Shown: positions 21,834 through 30,904 of the stretch, in pieces
Position numbering within the stretch: the stretch's first letter is position 1
Layout: every line of letters begins with the position of its first letter
DNA from: Paenibacillus phyllosphaerae
Lineage (GTDB): Bacteria > Bacillota > Bacilli > Paenibacillales > Paenibacillaceae
Assembly: GCF_014192105.1 (NCBI RefSeq)
Contig: NZ_JACHXK010000020.1
Coordinates: 66,521 to 126,274, forward strand
DNA length: 59,754 nucleotides
Reading direction: 5' to 3'
Position numbers and translations under genes: made by a program
Notes under the pieces: generated by a model
Seen by the model: only the letters and a program-made list of their open reading frames with translations
Told to the model about the DNA's origin: nothing
Databases searched by the model: none

Positions 21834-21921
21834 TCCTGTCCATAGTCCGTTCGCATGGTTTATGATTGCTCCTATCATACTTCAGCCCAAAGGAGGAAGG
21901 CAACCCCTTCGCTGCAAAATT

Positions 21922-23082
21922 TCACAGCAGTCCGCTCTCCTGCAGCAAATTCAAGTAACGCTCGGCGGAGTGCTTCCACGTGAAATGCTTCTCCACGCGG
22001 TCGCGGCTGTTGCGGCCCATGGCGCGGCGCAGCTCGTCATTGCGCAGCAGCTCGAGCAGGCGCTGCTCCATCTCGTGCTCGACTCGTTCAGGGCTTACGA
22101 GATAGCCGGTTACGCCATCCTCGATAATCTCCTTCATCCCGCCGGCTCTAGTGGCGACGACGGGAAGCCCGCATGACATCGCCTCGACATTGACGAGTCC
22201 GAACGCCTCCTGCGAGTTCGAAGGAACGGCTGCCACATCGGCAGCGAGGAACCAGTCGGGTACCTCGGTATGCGGCACATACGGCACGAACAGCACGTGC
22301 CGTTTCATGTTGGCCCCCATCCGGTGAAGCATCCGCGAATAGGTGGTGGTACGCGTTGAGCCGTAGAACGCGCCGCCGACAATGACGAGCAGGATCGAAG
22401 GATGCTGCTCGATAAGTCGAGGCAGCATGCGCAGCAGATGGTGCACGCCTTTGATCTCGAGCAGCCGGCCCATGAACAGCACTACGCTTCGTCCTTCCCA
22501 ACCACGCATGGCACGCAGCTGCGCTCTTCGCGCCGCTCCTTCATAGACGTATTGCGAAATAAAACGTTCGGTCTCCACGCCAGGATAGACGACGCTTACT
22601 TTATGTGCAGCCTGCGGTACCCGGCGAATGACATCCGACTTCAAATATTCGCTGTTCACGATAATGCGTTCCGTCTGCGCAAAGCTGCGGGCAAGCGTTG
22701 CAGGCAATATGGCATTCGGGCGTATGAAGGTCGAGGAGTGCAAATGCAGCCATAGCCGGCTTGACGGACGCAGCTTCCGAAGCTTAAGTACATAATGCGG
22801 CCGGTTCTCCACCTCCGTCAGATCAGGCGCCCATTGCCGGAGCGATGCCGCGACTTGAGCCACGTATTTGCCCTTGTCCGCTGCCGGATACCTGCGGCAT
22901 TTGACCCCCTTGAGCATACTGAACCGCTTGAGCCTGGCGCCGATTCGGCCGTAGATCGTTGCATCCACGCTTGGTGCGAGCTGCGGAACCAGCTTCTCGA
23001 TCACCCGCTCGACCGATCCCCCCTTGGGAGAAGGAAGCGGAAAAGCGCCCGGCGTGACAAACGCGATCCGAGGACGCGTCAT
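21922..23082 (-). CDS. GT4-family glycosyltransferase
   Basis: 386 residues, two Rossmann domains (GT-B fold). The N-terminal domain begins RIAFVTPGAFPLPSPKGGSVE, the usual acceptor-side glycine loop. The C-terminal domain has VVLFMGRLLEIKGVHHLL and the donor motif SQEAFGLVNVEAMSCGLPVV with the E-x7-E pattern. It resembles spore-coat CotSA-type and capsule glycosyltransferases; substrate unknown. It stands alone, convergent with nothing and upstream of its own terminator. A second GT4 gene of the same general type lies at 54950-56215, next to a CotS-like kinase. Confidence 0.85.
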   Translation of the reverse strand: MTRPRIAFVTPGAFPLPSPKGGSVERVIEKLVPQLAPSVDATIYGRIGARLKRFSMLKGVKCRRYPAADKGKYVAQVAASLRQWAPDLTEVENRPHYVLKLRKLRPSSRLWLHLHSSTFIRPNAILPATLARSFAQTERIIVNSEYLKSDVIRRVPQAAHKVSVVYPGVETERFISQYVYEGAARRAQLRAMRGWEGRSVVLFMGRLLEIKGVHHLLRMLPRLIEQHPSILLVIVGGAFYGSTRTTTYSRMLHRMGANMKRHVLFVPYVPHTEVPDWFLAADVAAVPSNSQEAFGLVNVEAMSCGLPVVATRAGGMKEIIEDGVTGYLVSPERVEHEMEQRLLELLRNDELRRAMGRNSRDRVEKHFTWKHSAERYLNLLQESGLL

Positions 23083-23203
23083 GCTCTAATCAACTCCTTC
23101 GCACATGGCTTGTCGATGTAGCATACGAAACTAGCATCAACTCTGTCACGGCATCTCCCTATCGCCCCTGCCTTATGTTTATACCTTCCTGGCACCCGTA
23201 CCG

Positions 23204-23497
23204 TTATTCGCGCTCGCCCTCGATAGTGAGCTGGAACAACCGCTCAATGAAATAAGCTCCGAGATAGGCGCTGCTGATCAGGAAGATTTCGTTTAAGAAT
23301 ATTTCATGTACCGTCGTCATCAATACTTCGTCATTCACGATAATCTCGATCACCTTACTGCCGGCAATCGACGCCGCAGCGAGCAATGCCAGAGACGCCG
23401 CGCCATCGGCAATCTTGCGCCAGATGCCTCCGAGACGTCGCAGCAAGTAAATGAACGCCGCACCGATCATATTCGCGGCCAGTACGATCCACACCAT
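23204..23497 (-). CDS. Small integral membrane protein, unknown function
   Basis: 97 residues from ATG 23497, which has AGAGGTG six nt upstream; a TTG start 24 bp earlier is possible but less likely. Three hydrophobic helices are visible: residues 2-18 (VWIVLAANMIGAAFIYLL), about 33-50, and about 65-85. It ends in a short acidic tail. No family was recognised. It is divergent from psd, which starts 170 bp away. Confidence 0.7.
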   Translation of the reverse strand: MVWIVLAANMIGAAFIYLLRRLGGIWRKIADGAASLALLAAASIAGSKVIEIIVNDEVLMTTVHEIFLNEIFLISSAYLGAYFIERLFQLTIEGERE

Positions 23498-23668
23498 GAT
23501 CTTCACCTCTTTATAGCCCAAGCATCGTCCAAAAGCAGACGGCCCAAACCTGCCCCGTACACCACGCAGGTGTCGCAGACTCTATTGCTTAAAGACGCGC
23601 GATATGTCAAACTAATCGGAGGCCAAGCAACAAGGCGTTAACCGATAGAAAGGACGTGTACGACCCGC

Positions 23669-24457
23669 ATGACCAAGTGGCTGCTCAGATCCATGACCGA
23701 GCTCAGCTCGCGCAAATGGATCTCTCAATTGACAGGCCGATTCGCACAATCTTCCGCCAGCCGGCGTTTTATACCGAAATTCGCTTCCATGTATGGCATT
23801 CGCCTCGAAGAAGCTGAGAAAGCGCTGCATGATTACCGCACGCTGAACGAATTTTTCACCCGCAGATTGAAGGAGGGCATGCGAACCGTAGACACCGCGA
23901 TCGAGGCGCTCGTCAGCCCCGTTGATGCGCTCATCACCGGCGCAGGACCGATCGAAGCCGGGACGATTCTGAATGTCAAAGGGCAGGATTATACGGTCGA
24001 CGAACTGTTGAACCGTTCCCCCCGGACCGAGAGTTACAAGGACGGCTACTATATCGTCCTCTACTTAAGCCCGACGGACTACCATCGCATACATACGCCG
24101 GTAAGCGGAACCATCGTGGAGCGTGAACATATTCCCGGCAAGGTATATCCGGTCAACGACTTCGGCCTGCGTCACATGAAGCGCGTCCTCAGCCGTAATG
24201 AACGGCTCATTACCTACATCCGGAACGGAGCGGGCGAGACCGCTGTCGTGAAGGTCGGCGCCATGAACGTAAGCAGCATCAAATATGTCGAACCCCGCAA
24301 GGACCAAGTCGAGAAAGGCGATGAGCTTGCCTATTTCGAGTTCGGATCGACGGTGGTGCTCCTAATGGAAGACGATTCTTTCATCCCGCGTTCGGATTTG
24401 GCCGTAGGGCTTAAAGTACGCATGGGCGAGCGGCTCGGCGTTCTCGTCGAAGACTGA
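23669..24457 (+). CDS. psd: Phosphatidylserine decarboxylase proenzyme
   Basis: 262 residues, the short Firmicute form. It makes phosphatidylethanolamine from phosphatidylserine at the membrane. The pro-enzyme cleaves itself at the GST motif (226-228, in FEFGSTVVLL) to form the pyruvoyl group on Ser227. The other catalytic-triad residues are present: D86 in SPVDALI and H142 in YHRIHTPVSG. No phosphatidylserine synthase gene lies beside it. The start has only a weak ribosome site (AAAGGA 15 nt upstream), so a nearby alternative is possible. Confidence 0.95.
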   Translation: MTKWLLRSMTELSSRKWISQLTGRFAQSSASRRFIPKFASMYGIRLEEAEKALHDYRTLNEFFTRRLKEGMRTVDTAIEALVSPVDALITGAGPIEAGTILNVKGQDYTVDELLNRSPRTESYKDGYYIVLYLSPTDYHRIHTPVSGTIVEREHIPGKVYPVNDFGLRHMKRVLSRNERLITYIRNGAGETAVVKVGAMNVSSIKYVEPRKDQVEKGDELAYFEFGSTVVLLMEDDSFIPRSDLAVGLKVRMGERLGVLVED

Positions 24458-24493
24458 GCCTGACACTATCATTCCTATTCTATTCCTCAACCC

Positions 24494-24544
24494 AACGCCG
24501 CTGACGCAGGCAACCGTATCGGTTCGCTCTCGCACAGCGGCGTT
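24494..24544. terminator. Bidirectional terminator, psd/mocR
   Basis: AACGCCGCTG (24494-24503) pairs perfectly with CAGCGGCGTT (24535-24544) between the convergent genes. Confidence 0.65.
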
Positions 24545-24561
24545 TCTCATAGCATCAGCCC

Positions 24562-26088
24562 CTACTCCCCGTTATCTCCTCCGAATAACATACCGGCAAT
24601 ACTGGCAATCCGGCTGATGCCTTCCGCAATCTGCTCTTCCTCCAGATGCGCGAATCCGAACAACGCCGTAGGCGGGCACTGCGCGCCTCGCTCAGACTCC
24701 ACTTGCTTCTCCGGTTCCGTTACCCAATATCTCGCCCCATCCGTCCAATACACGCCTTCCGCCCGGCATGCCTCACGCAATCGAGCATAGCTTCCAGACT
24801 CCCCCAGCCAAAAAGCGAACAGATGGAGTCCCGCATCCGTCTCCACGATGCGGAACCAACGGCCAAGCTGCCGCTTCATATCCTGCTGAAGCTGTTGCAG
24901 CCTGCGACCGCTCACCCGCCGAATGCGCCGGATATGGCGCTCATATCCGCCGCTGGCCATGAACGAAGCCAATCCCCGCTGGCTGACCGTCCCCGAGCTT
25001 GTCGGATGCAGCAGCAGCTTGGCCCTGCGAAAAGGCTCGACCAACACTTCGGGCAACAGCACGTAGCCAATCCGCTGATCGCCGAGCATCGTCCGCGAGA
25101 AGGTCCCCACATAGACGACCCGGTCGTCGCGATCGAGCGCCTTCAAGGGCTCAACGGGCCGGCCTCCCCAGCGGAAGGTGCTGTCATAGTCGTCTTCAAT
25201 GATGACGGCTCCCTGCCGGTCCGCCCAATCGAGCAGCGCCCGCCGCCGTTCGATCGAGAGCACCGCTCCTGTCGGAAAATGCCGCGTCGGCGTAACAAAC
25301 AGCAGTCGGGCCTTCCAATCGCTCGGCACAATGCCGGCATCATCGACAGGCGCCAGCACCAGCTTCCCGCCTGCCGCTCGCACAGCCTGAACAATGCCAG
25401 GATACGTCGGGTTCTCGATGACCACCGGATCATCTGGCGTAATGAGCAGCATAGTCAGCAACGCGAGCGCCTCCATCGAGCCGTTCGTCAGCATGATCCG
25501 AGAAGCATCCGCCCGGATTCCCCGTTCCCGCCATAGATCTAATGCGATCGCTTCGCGCAGCGGCCGGTAACCCTCTCCAGGTTCGCGCTCATGAGGCTCC
25601 AAGAGCGCCCGGATCTCCGCATACATGACCTTCTTCCATTCCTCGGCGGGGAACAGCTTCGAATCGAACGAGGCGATATTGAAGTCGATCACCTGTCCTG
25701 AGCCGCCACCGCTTCTATTCCTTATACGTGGAGGAAACGCAGGTTGTAATCGCTCAGCCCAAGCGGAGAGCGCAATATGTGCTGACTCCTTCTTGCCTTT
25801 AATCGACGCTGCTTCGCGCGCTTGCCCCTCCGACTTACGCTGATAAGCAACGAAGGTGCCGCTGCCTGCTTCCGTCCGCACATAACCATCGGCATACAGC
25901 ATGTCGTAGACCTGATTCACCACGCCTCGCGAGAGTCCGTGCCTGCCGGCAAGCTCGCGGCTCGAAGGGAGCCTCATGCCTTCCTCCGCCAATCCGCTTA
26001 CGATTGCGTCCTTGATGGCATGGTATAAGGCCTCGGTCTTCCGCCCGAAAGCTGCATAGTAGGTGTCGTATCCGCTCAGAAAATCCAT
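24562..26088 (-). CDS. MocR/PdxR-type regulator (GntR HTH plus aminotransferase domain)
   Basis: 508 residues. Residues 10-80 are a GntR winged helix: LYHAIKDAIVSGL, then MRLPSSRELAGRHGLSRGVVNQVYDML. Residues 120-500 are a fold-type I aminotransferase domain used as a PLP sensor: NPTYPGIV, a lysine-containing GTFSRTMLGDQRIGYVL region, and EDDYDSTFRW. In GTFSRTMLG the usual lysine position after S-x-x appears to be non-lysine, so internal aldimine formation should be checked. It is divergent from a pyridoxamine-phosphate-oxidase-like gene over a 117-bp region holding a direct repeat that could be its operator. Confidence 0.85.
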   Translation of the reverse strand: MDFLSGYDTYYAAFGRKTEALYHAIKDAIVSGLAEEGMRLPSSRELAGRHGLSRGVVNQVYDMLYADGYVRTEAGSGTFVAYQRKSEGQAREAASIKGKKESAHIALSAWAERLQPAFPPRIRNRSGGGSGQVIDFNIASFDSKLFPAEEWKKVMYAEIRALLEPHEREPGEGYRPLREAIALDLWRERGIRADASRIMLTNGSMEALALLTMLLITPDDPVVIENPTYPGIVQAVRAAGGKLVLAPVDDAGIVPSDWKARLLFVTPTRHFPTGAVLSIERRRALLDWADRQGAVIIEDDYDSTFRWGGRPVEPLKALDRDDRVVYVGTFSRTMLGDQRIGYVLLPEVLVEPFRRAKLLLHPTSSGTVSQRGLASFMASGGYERHIRRIRRVSGRRLQQLQQDMKRQLGRWFRIVETDAGLHLFAFWLGESGSYARLREACRAEGVYWTDGARYWVTEPEKQVESERGAQCPPTALFGFAHLEEEQIAEGISRIASIAGMLFGGDNGE

Positions 26089-26110
26089 CTCTCTCGCCTT
26101 CTCCCCTAAA

Positions 26111-26144
26111 CTGGTCTATTATAATCATGCTAAATTGGACCTTT
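26111..26144. promoter_or_regulatory. Candidate MocR operator (direct repeat)
   Basis: CTGGTCTATT (26111-26120) and TTGGACCTTT (26135-26144) share the pattern YTGGNCYWTT, 24 bp apart in the same orientation. They lie in the divergent promoter region and overlap a TATAAT (minus strand, 26123-26118) suited to the regulator gene. MocR proteins are known to bind direct repeats. Confidence 0.4.
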
Positions 26145-26205
26145 TGAATTGTCAATATTGGCGCTAGAATCGCATATATCCAATCCATTGCAGGAGGTTA
26201 GCGTC

Positions 26206-26829
26206 ATGAGAAGATCTGAATTCGAAATCGGCGAAGAAAAGATAGAGGATGTTGAAGCGTTCTTGCGGGAGATGAGCTTCGGCTTTCTCGGCACCATAGA
26301 CGAGGAGGGCATGCCGGCGATTACGCCGCTGAACTTTGCGTACGTGAACCAGGCGATCTACTTTCACGGGAGCCGTGTCGGGGAAAAAATGCGTTCCATT
26401 CGCGAGCAGCGCAGCGTAACGTTCGCAGTGGCCAAGGAATTCGCGGTCATCCCCTCCTACTTCTCCGATCCGCTCCTCGCCTGTCCGGCGACTAGCTACT
26501 TCAAATCGGTCCGGATCGACGGACAGGCCGTTGTCGTCGATGATCCGAACGAGAAGGCACTTGCGCTCGAAGGCCTTATGCAGAAACTGCAGCCGGAGGG
26601 CGGCTATAAGACGATCGACGCGAACGATCCCGACTACGTTTCCCGGTTAAAGGGCGTTGCCGTGGTCCGGATCGACGCCAGGCGCACCGTGGCCAAATTC
26701 AAGTTCGGCCAGAATTTGAAAGACGTTCCCCGGCAAGCGGTGGAAGAAGGGCTTGCGCAGCGAGGCGCGCAACATGACGAAGAGACGATCGCCCTCATAC
26801 GCCGCTACTGCCCGCACCATAAGGAATAG
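26206..26829 (+). CDS. Pyridoxamine 5'-phosphate oxidase-like flavoprotein
   Basis: About 207 residues from ATG 26206, with AGGAGG eight nt upstream; an earlier TTG lies in the promoter region. Split-barrel FMN-binding family: FLGTIDEEGMPAITPLNFAY near residue 28 and IYFHGSRVGEKMRSI near 53 are the typical flavin-contact segments. Proteins of this subfamily are often annotated as nitroimidazole-resistance or PNPOx-like, so a vitamin B6 role cannot be read from the sequence. The divergent MocR regulator, which normally senses PLP, makes B6 metabolism a sensible guess. Confidence 0.82.
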   Translation: MRRSEFEIGEEKIEDVEAFLREMSFGFLGTIDEEGMPAITPLNFAYVNQAIYFHGSRVGEKMRSIREQRSVTFAVAKEFAVIPSYFSDPLLACPATSYFKSVRIDGQAVVVDDPNEKALALEGLMQKLQPEGGYKTIDANDPDYVSRLKGVAVVRIDARRTVAKFKFGQNLKDVPRQAVEEGLAQRGAQHDEETIALIRRYCPHHKE

Positions 26830-26849
26830 CCGCCTCCCCACGAAGTAAG

Positions 26850-26891
26850 AAAAGCCCTTCGCAAGATCTATCGGATCTCGGAAGGGCTTTT
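26850..26891. terminator. Bidirectional terminator containing the AraC stop codon
   Basis: AAAAGCCCTTC (26850-26860) pairs with GAAGGGCTTTT (26881-26891). The stop codon of the minus-strand AraC gene (26868-26870) sits in the loop and its last codons form one arm. Confidence 0.9.
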
Positions 26892-27653
26892 GCCTGTATA
26901 TTGCTTGAATTGGCGGCTGAAGAAGAAAATATCCCGGTAGCCAAGCGCGTCCGCTACCTCGGTCACGTTCATCCCTGCATGCATGAGCAGATGCTGGGCG
27001 CGTTCGATGCGCGTGCGGATCATGTACGTCTGCACGGAGACGCCGACGATCTCCTTGAACTTGATCGAGAAATATCGCGGCGATAGCTGGGCGCGCTGGG
27101 CCAAATCCTCCACCCGATGCGCAGATCCCGGATTCTGCCGGATAAAGTTGGCGATCTCATGGATCGCCTCGGTCAGCTGGTTGCTTGCCTTGCGTTCGAC
27201 CGGTCCTTCGAGGTCGTCGCGCAGCAGATGGATCATCAGCTGCTTCAGGATCAGCCTCGCCTCCTCCTCGGCCGCGTAGGTCTTGACGAGGAAGAGCCGG
27301 ACATACCGTGAGAGCAGATGCTCGAAATCGACGGTCTCCGTCAGTACCCGATAGGGGACTGGCACCAGATCGACCGGCTCGCTGACATCGAAATGAATAT
27401 ACGTTAAGACGAGCGGCTTCTGCGGGTTATGGGTAGCGCTCGTATGGTCACCGGGACGGAAGAGAAAGCAGCTTCCTTTGCCGACCGGGAACGCTTCGCC
27501 GTTCAAGATGACTTCGCCTTCGCCGCTCCAGACGTAGAACAGATCATAGTTGGCCATCGGTTTTTCGCGTTTTTGCCATTTCCAGCCGGGTTCGCAGACG
27601 ATTTTTGCAAAGGAGGGCTTTAAGATATATGAAGAAGGCGGTATGTGCAGCAT
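26868..27653 (-). CDS. AraC-family transcriptional regulator with cupin domain
   Basis: 261 residues. The N-terminal 130 residues form a cupin-like sensor (WSGEGEVILNG, GSCFLFRPGDHTSATH), typical of sugar-responsive AraC regulators. The C-terminal 100 residues have two helix-turn-helix units: VEDLAQRAQLSPRYFSIKFK and VTEVADALGYRDIFFFSRQF, ending in the family motif TGKSPSEIR. AGGAGG lies nine nt before ATG 27653. It is divergent from an aminotransferase gene. The target is unknown, possibly the orphan sugar-binding lipoprotein nearby. Confidence 0.9.
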   Translation of the reverse strand: MLHIPPSSYILKPSFAKIVCEPGWKWQKREKPMANYDLFYVWSGEGEVILNGEAFPVGKGSCFLFRPGDHTSATHNPQKPLVLTYIHFDVSEPVDLVPVPYRVLTETVDFEHLLSRYVRLFLVKTYAAEEEARLILKQLMIHLLRDDLEGPVERKASNQLTEAIHEIANFIRQNPGSAHRVEDLAQRAQLSPRYFSIKFKEIVGVSVQTYMIRTRIERAQHLLMHAGMNVTEVADALGYRDIFFFSRQFKQYTGKSPSEIR

Positions 27654-27923
27654 CGCCTCAATCCTCCTATCGATAAATCACGGCGCTGCCGGAACCTCGC
27701 CTGCAGCTTGCCGATTCTTGTCGTTGTCATTCTACACTGAGCGCCCAGCAATCGCAAGAGAGATACCGCATAGTGTATAGGAGCGGAGCGGTTAGAGCCC
27801 TATTCGTATGCCGTAGCGTGCTTCAGGAAAACGGCCTGCTACATGACTGGTAGCGCGGATATGTTTTTACAATAATAAATCTTGACAATATCGCGTCTTT
27901 TATGGGCTTCTGATGTTAAATAG

Positions 27924-27932
27924 TGCTATAAT
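27924..27932 (+). promoter_or_regulatory. Extended -10 promoter of the aminotransferase gene
   Basis: TGCTATAAT (27924-27932) is an extended -10 with no good -35. A 55-nt leader would precede ATG 27995. The rest of the 340-bp divergent region (27654-27994) shows no other clear element. Confidence 0.55.
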
Positions 27933-27994
27933 AGCGACTAAACAGATTTCAACTTTGGAGCCTAAGCATACGAACCAACATTTGGAAGGATGGA

Positions 27995-29308
27995 ATGAGT
28001 TCAATGAACCCACTTGCCCAGCAGCTGAACGCGACGATTGAAAGCGAGAATCCGCATGTCTATGCGATGCTATCGTCACTCGGCAAAGCGATTTATTTCC
28101 CGAAAGTCGGCATTCTAAGCCAGTCGGCGGAAGCGAAATCGAAAGCGAAGAAGTTCAACGCAACAATCGGCATCGCAACAGAAGGCGGTCAGCCGATGCA
28201 TCTGAAGGTCATTCAGGATACCCTGTCCGCGTACAATCCGAAGGACATTTATGAATATGCGCCTCCAGCAGGCAAGCCAGAGCTGCGCAGCGTATGGCGT
28301 GCCAAGATGCTGAAGGAGAATCCTTCCCTTGAAGGCAAAAGCTTCGGCAATCCGGTTGTAACCAACGCCCTCACCCACGGGCTTAGCATCGTGGCCGATC
28401 TGTTCGCAGATGCCGGCGATGCAGTCGTTATTCCGAACAAGAACTGGGAGAACTACGAGCTGACCTTCGGCGTACGCCGCGGCGCAGAGATCGTGGAGTA
28501 CCCTCTCTATAATGAACAAGAACGCTTCAACAGCGCAGGCCTGCGCGAAGCGCTGATCGCACAGAAGGATAAGGGCAAAGCGATCGTCGTCCTGAACTTC
28601 CCGAACAACCCGACGGGCTACACGCCGGATGCCAAGGAAGGCGATGAGATCGTGGCCGCGATCCGCGATGCGGCTGAAGCTGGCGTCAACGTCGTCGTCG
28701 TCACTGACGATGCGTACTTCGGCCTCTTCTTCGAGGACTCGCTGCATGAATCGCTGTTCGGCAAGCTCGCCGATCTGCACCCGCGCGTACTGGCCATCAA
28801 GGTCGACGGCGCGACGAAGGAAGAATATGTGTGGGGCTTCCGCGTCGGTTTCATTACCTTCGCGAGCAAATCCGACGCTCTGCTGAACGCGCTGGAGCAG
28901 AAGACGCTCGGCATTATCCGCGCGACGATCTCGAGCGGCGCTCACCCATCGCAAACGTTCGTCTTGCATGCGCTGCAATCGCCTGAGTTCGAAGCGCAGA
29001 AGCAAGAGAAATTCGATATTATGAAAGCCCGCGCGAACCGCGTCAAGGAACTGCTCGACAGCGGCCGCTATGGCGATGTATGGGGATACTACCCGTTCAA
29101 CTCCGGCTACTTCATGTGCTTGAAGCTCAAGGGCGTACACGCCGAGACCGTTCGCCAGCGATTGCTCGACGAGTATGGCATCGGCACGATCGCGCTCGGC
29201 GAGACCGACCTGCGCGTCGCGTTCTCCTGTATCGAGGAGCCGAATCTCGAGGAGCTCTACGACTCGATCTACAAAGCGGTTCAAGAGGTTACCGTAGCAA
29301 GCAAATAA
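27995..29308 (+). CDS. Class I/II PLP-dependent aminotransferase
   Basis: 437 residues, fold-type I. NFPNNPTGY near residue 201 is the conserved Asn-Pro-Thr-Gly segment. VTDDAYFGLFF near 230 supplies the Asp and Tyr that contact the cofactor. The lysine in IKVDGATKEEYVWGFRVG near 275 is the expected PLP lysine, followed by the Arg loop. It is longer than typical aspartate aminotransferases by about 40 residues. The amino donor and acceptor cannot be told from sequence. GGAAGGATGG precedes the ATG. It is a single gene with its own terminator. Confidence 0.88.
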   Translation: MSSMNPLAQQLNATIESENPHVYAMLSSLGKAIYFPKVGILSQSAEAKSKAKKFNATIGIATEGGQPMHLKVIQDTLSAYNPKDIYEYAPPAGKPELRSVWRAKMLKENPSLEGKSFGNPVVTNALTHGLSIVADLFADAGDAVVIPNKNWENYELTFGVRRGAEIVEYPLYNEQERFNSAGLREALIAQKDKGKAIVVLNFPNNPTGYTPDAKEGDEIVAAIRDAAEAGVNVVVVTDDAYFGLFFEDSLHESLFGKLADLHPRVLAIKVDGATKEEYVWGFRVGFITFASKSDALLNALEQKTLGIIRATISSGAHPSQTFVLHALQSPEFEAQKQEKFDIMKARANRVKELLDSGRYGDVWGYYPFNSGYFMCLKLKGVHAETVRQRLLDEYGIGTIALGETDLRVAFSCIEEPNLEELYDSIYKAVQEVTVASK

Positions 29309-29322
29309 GCAACAGATGCAAC

Positions 29323-29357
29323 AAGGCCGCTGTCCGATGATTCGGAACAGCGGCCTT
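29323..29357. terminator. Bidirectional terminator, aminotransferase/SBP
   Basis: AAGGCCGCTGT (29323-29333) pairs with ACAGCGGCCTT (29347-29357) between convergent genes, with inner CCG/CGG pairing. Confidence 0.9.
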
Positions 29358-29366
29358 TCATTTCGA

Positions 29367-30872
29367 TCAGGATGCGGTAGCGGCGGCACTTTCGCTCACG
29401 GCGTCCGGGGCATCTTCTTGGGTGGCCGGACTCGTCTCCGCATTCTCCCCTTCACTCGCGCCGGCATTCTTTGCTTCCGCCGCTTTTCGCTCGGCTTCCG
29501 CCTTCTTCGCTTTCTCCAGCTCGATCTGAGCGGCGGCCTCGGCATCCTTCAACGCCTGGTCGATCGTCTTCTTGCCGTCCTTCACCGAATTGATCTCTTT
29601 CTCGAGTACCGTATTGAACGGGCCGTAGAATTCCTGCGGCAAATTCTCGTACTGGTTTATCATGTCTGTGCGCGGCTTCAGCGTGTAAAACGCTTCAAGA
29701 CTGACGCCGTTACGATCCTGCAGATAGGGCAGACGGGCCATCAGGTTGCCGTTCATGGTGCGGGACAGCAGCTTCGCAGCAAGATCGCCGTTCATATATT
29801 TGACCAGTTGCCATGCGGCCTTGGCATTCGGCGTCTTGGCGTTAATGACGAAGATTTCGTTCGCGCCGATCGACGAACCTACGGTCGGATTGGCCGGATC
29901 GACCGGTTCGGTAGACAAGCCCAGGTTGAATTTCTTGTAGTCCTTTATGTTATCTTCGGCTTGTTCGAGCTGCTGCAGATAATACGAACCGCTGATTGTC
30001 ATGGCCGCTTTGCCCGAGAGGAACTTATCTTGGCTTAAATAGCTTTCATACGTCCCTCCCATGGGCATATCGTTCTCCCCTGACATCCCCTGCGCATAGT
30101 AGGCGCCTGAGTTGACCGTATCGATCGCGAGCTGGAACGCTTGCTTCCAGCCGTCCGTGTTCAGCGACACTTTGGTGCCCGCCGGGTCAAGATAGCGGAG
30201 TCCTCCCGTACCGCCGATCTGCATCCCTAGATTCGTCAAATTGTAGTAGTCCATATAGAAGCCGTACACGCGGTCATCCTTCGACCCTGTCGTCGGGAAG
30301 CGTTGAGCCAGCTGCAGAATTTCCTGCCAGCTCATGCTTGCCTGAGGCAGCGGCACGCCATATTTTTCGAACAGATCCTTATTATAGTAGAGCGCTTGCC
30401 CGTAGAAGGACGGCGACAGCCCGTACAGCTTGCCGTTGCCCTTCTCCCTTAGCACTTCAATCATGCCCGGCAGCAGATCCTCGCTCTTGAAATCCTCTTC
30501 GGTGAGCATCGACTCCAGATCGAGCAGCATATCCTTCTCGACCAACTTCGCGTATTGGTCCATCGATACCATGATGACATCCGGATTCTCCTTGGCGATG
30601 AAATCATCGAACGCCTTCTCGTAATCCGTTACGCCGTCCCGGAACATCGAGTTGGTGCTGGCTACCTCGATCTCCACGTTCGGAAACTTCGCATTGAACA
30701 AATTGCCGTACTGCTGGAAGAAATAAGACTCGTCATAATACGTCACCTTCAAATTCCCGGCCGCTTCTTCATCCATCGAATAAGCCGAGTTGTCGCCTCC
30801 ACAGCCTGCCAGCATCGTCGTCGTGAGCAATGTTGCCGCAAGCGCAGCTGCGGATTTCTTTGAAACTCTCAT
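29367..30872 (-). CDS. Extracellular sugar-type solute-binding lipoprotein (orphan)
   Basis: 501 residues from ATG 30872 behind AGGAGG. The longer reading would begin in the -35 box. A lipoprotein signal ends TTTMLAGCGGD, lipidated on the Cys at about residue 24. The mature part matches family 1 extracellular binding proteins: KVTYYDESYFFQQYGNLFN, GLSPSFYGQALYYNKDLFEKYG and GKAAMTISGSYYL. After about residue 435 there is an unusual Ala/Glu/Lys-rich tail of some 65 residues that is probably helical then disordered. No permease or ATPase gene is adjacent, so it must work with a transporter encoded elsewhere or act as a sensor. Confidence 0.88.
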   Translation of the reverse strand: MRVSKKSAAALAATLLTTTMLAGCGGDNSAYSMDEEAAGNLKVTYYDESYFFQQYGNLFNAKFPNVEIEVASTNSMFRDGVTDYEKAFDDFIAKENPDVIMVSMDQYAKLVEKDMLLDLESMLTEEDFKSEDLLPGMIEVLREKGNGKLYGLSPSFYGQALYYNKDLFEKYGVPLPQASMSWQEILQLAQRFPTTGSKDDRVYGFYMDYYNLTNLGMQIGGTGGLRYLDPAGTKVSLNTDGWKQAFQLAIDTVNSGAYYAQGMSGENDMPMGGTYESYLSQDKFLSGKAAMTISGSYYLQQLEQAEDNIKDYKKFNLGLSTEPVDPANPTVGSSIGANEIFVINAKTPNAKAAWQLVKYMNGDLAAKLLSRTMNGNLMARLPYLQDRNGVSLEAFYTLKPRTDMINQYENLPQEFYGPFNTVLEKEINSVKDGKKTIDQALKDAEAAAQIELEKAKKAEAERKAAEAKNAGASEGENAETSPATQEDAPDAVSESAAATAS

Positions 30873-30904
30873 CTTCAACCTCCTAGAATTATAAACTCTA
30901 GTAG

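Noticed and set aside
28115..29389. 424-residue minus-strand ORF opposite the aminotransferase
   Set aside because: It is antisense to a gene with NNPTG and PLP-lysine motifs, and it covers the terminator.
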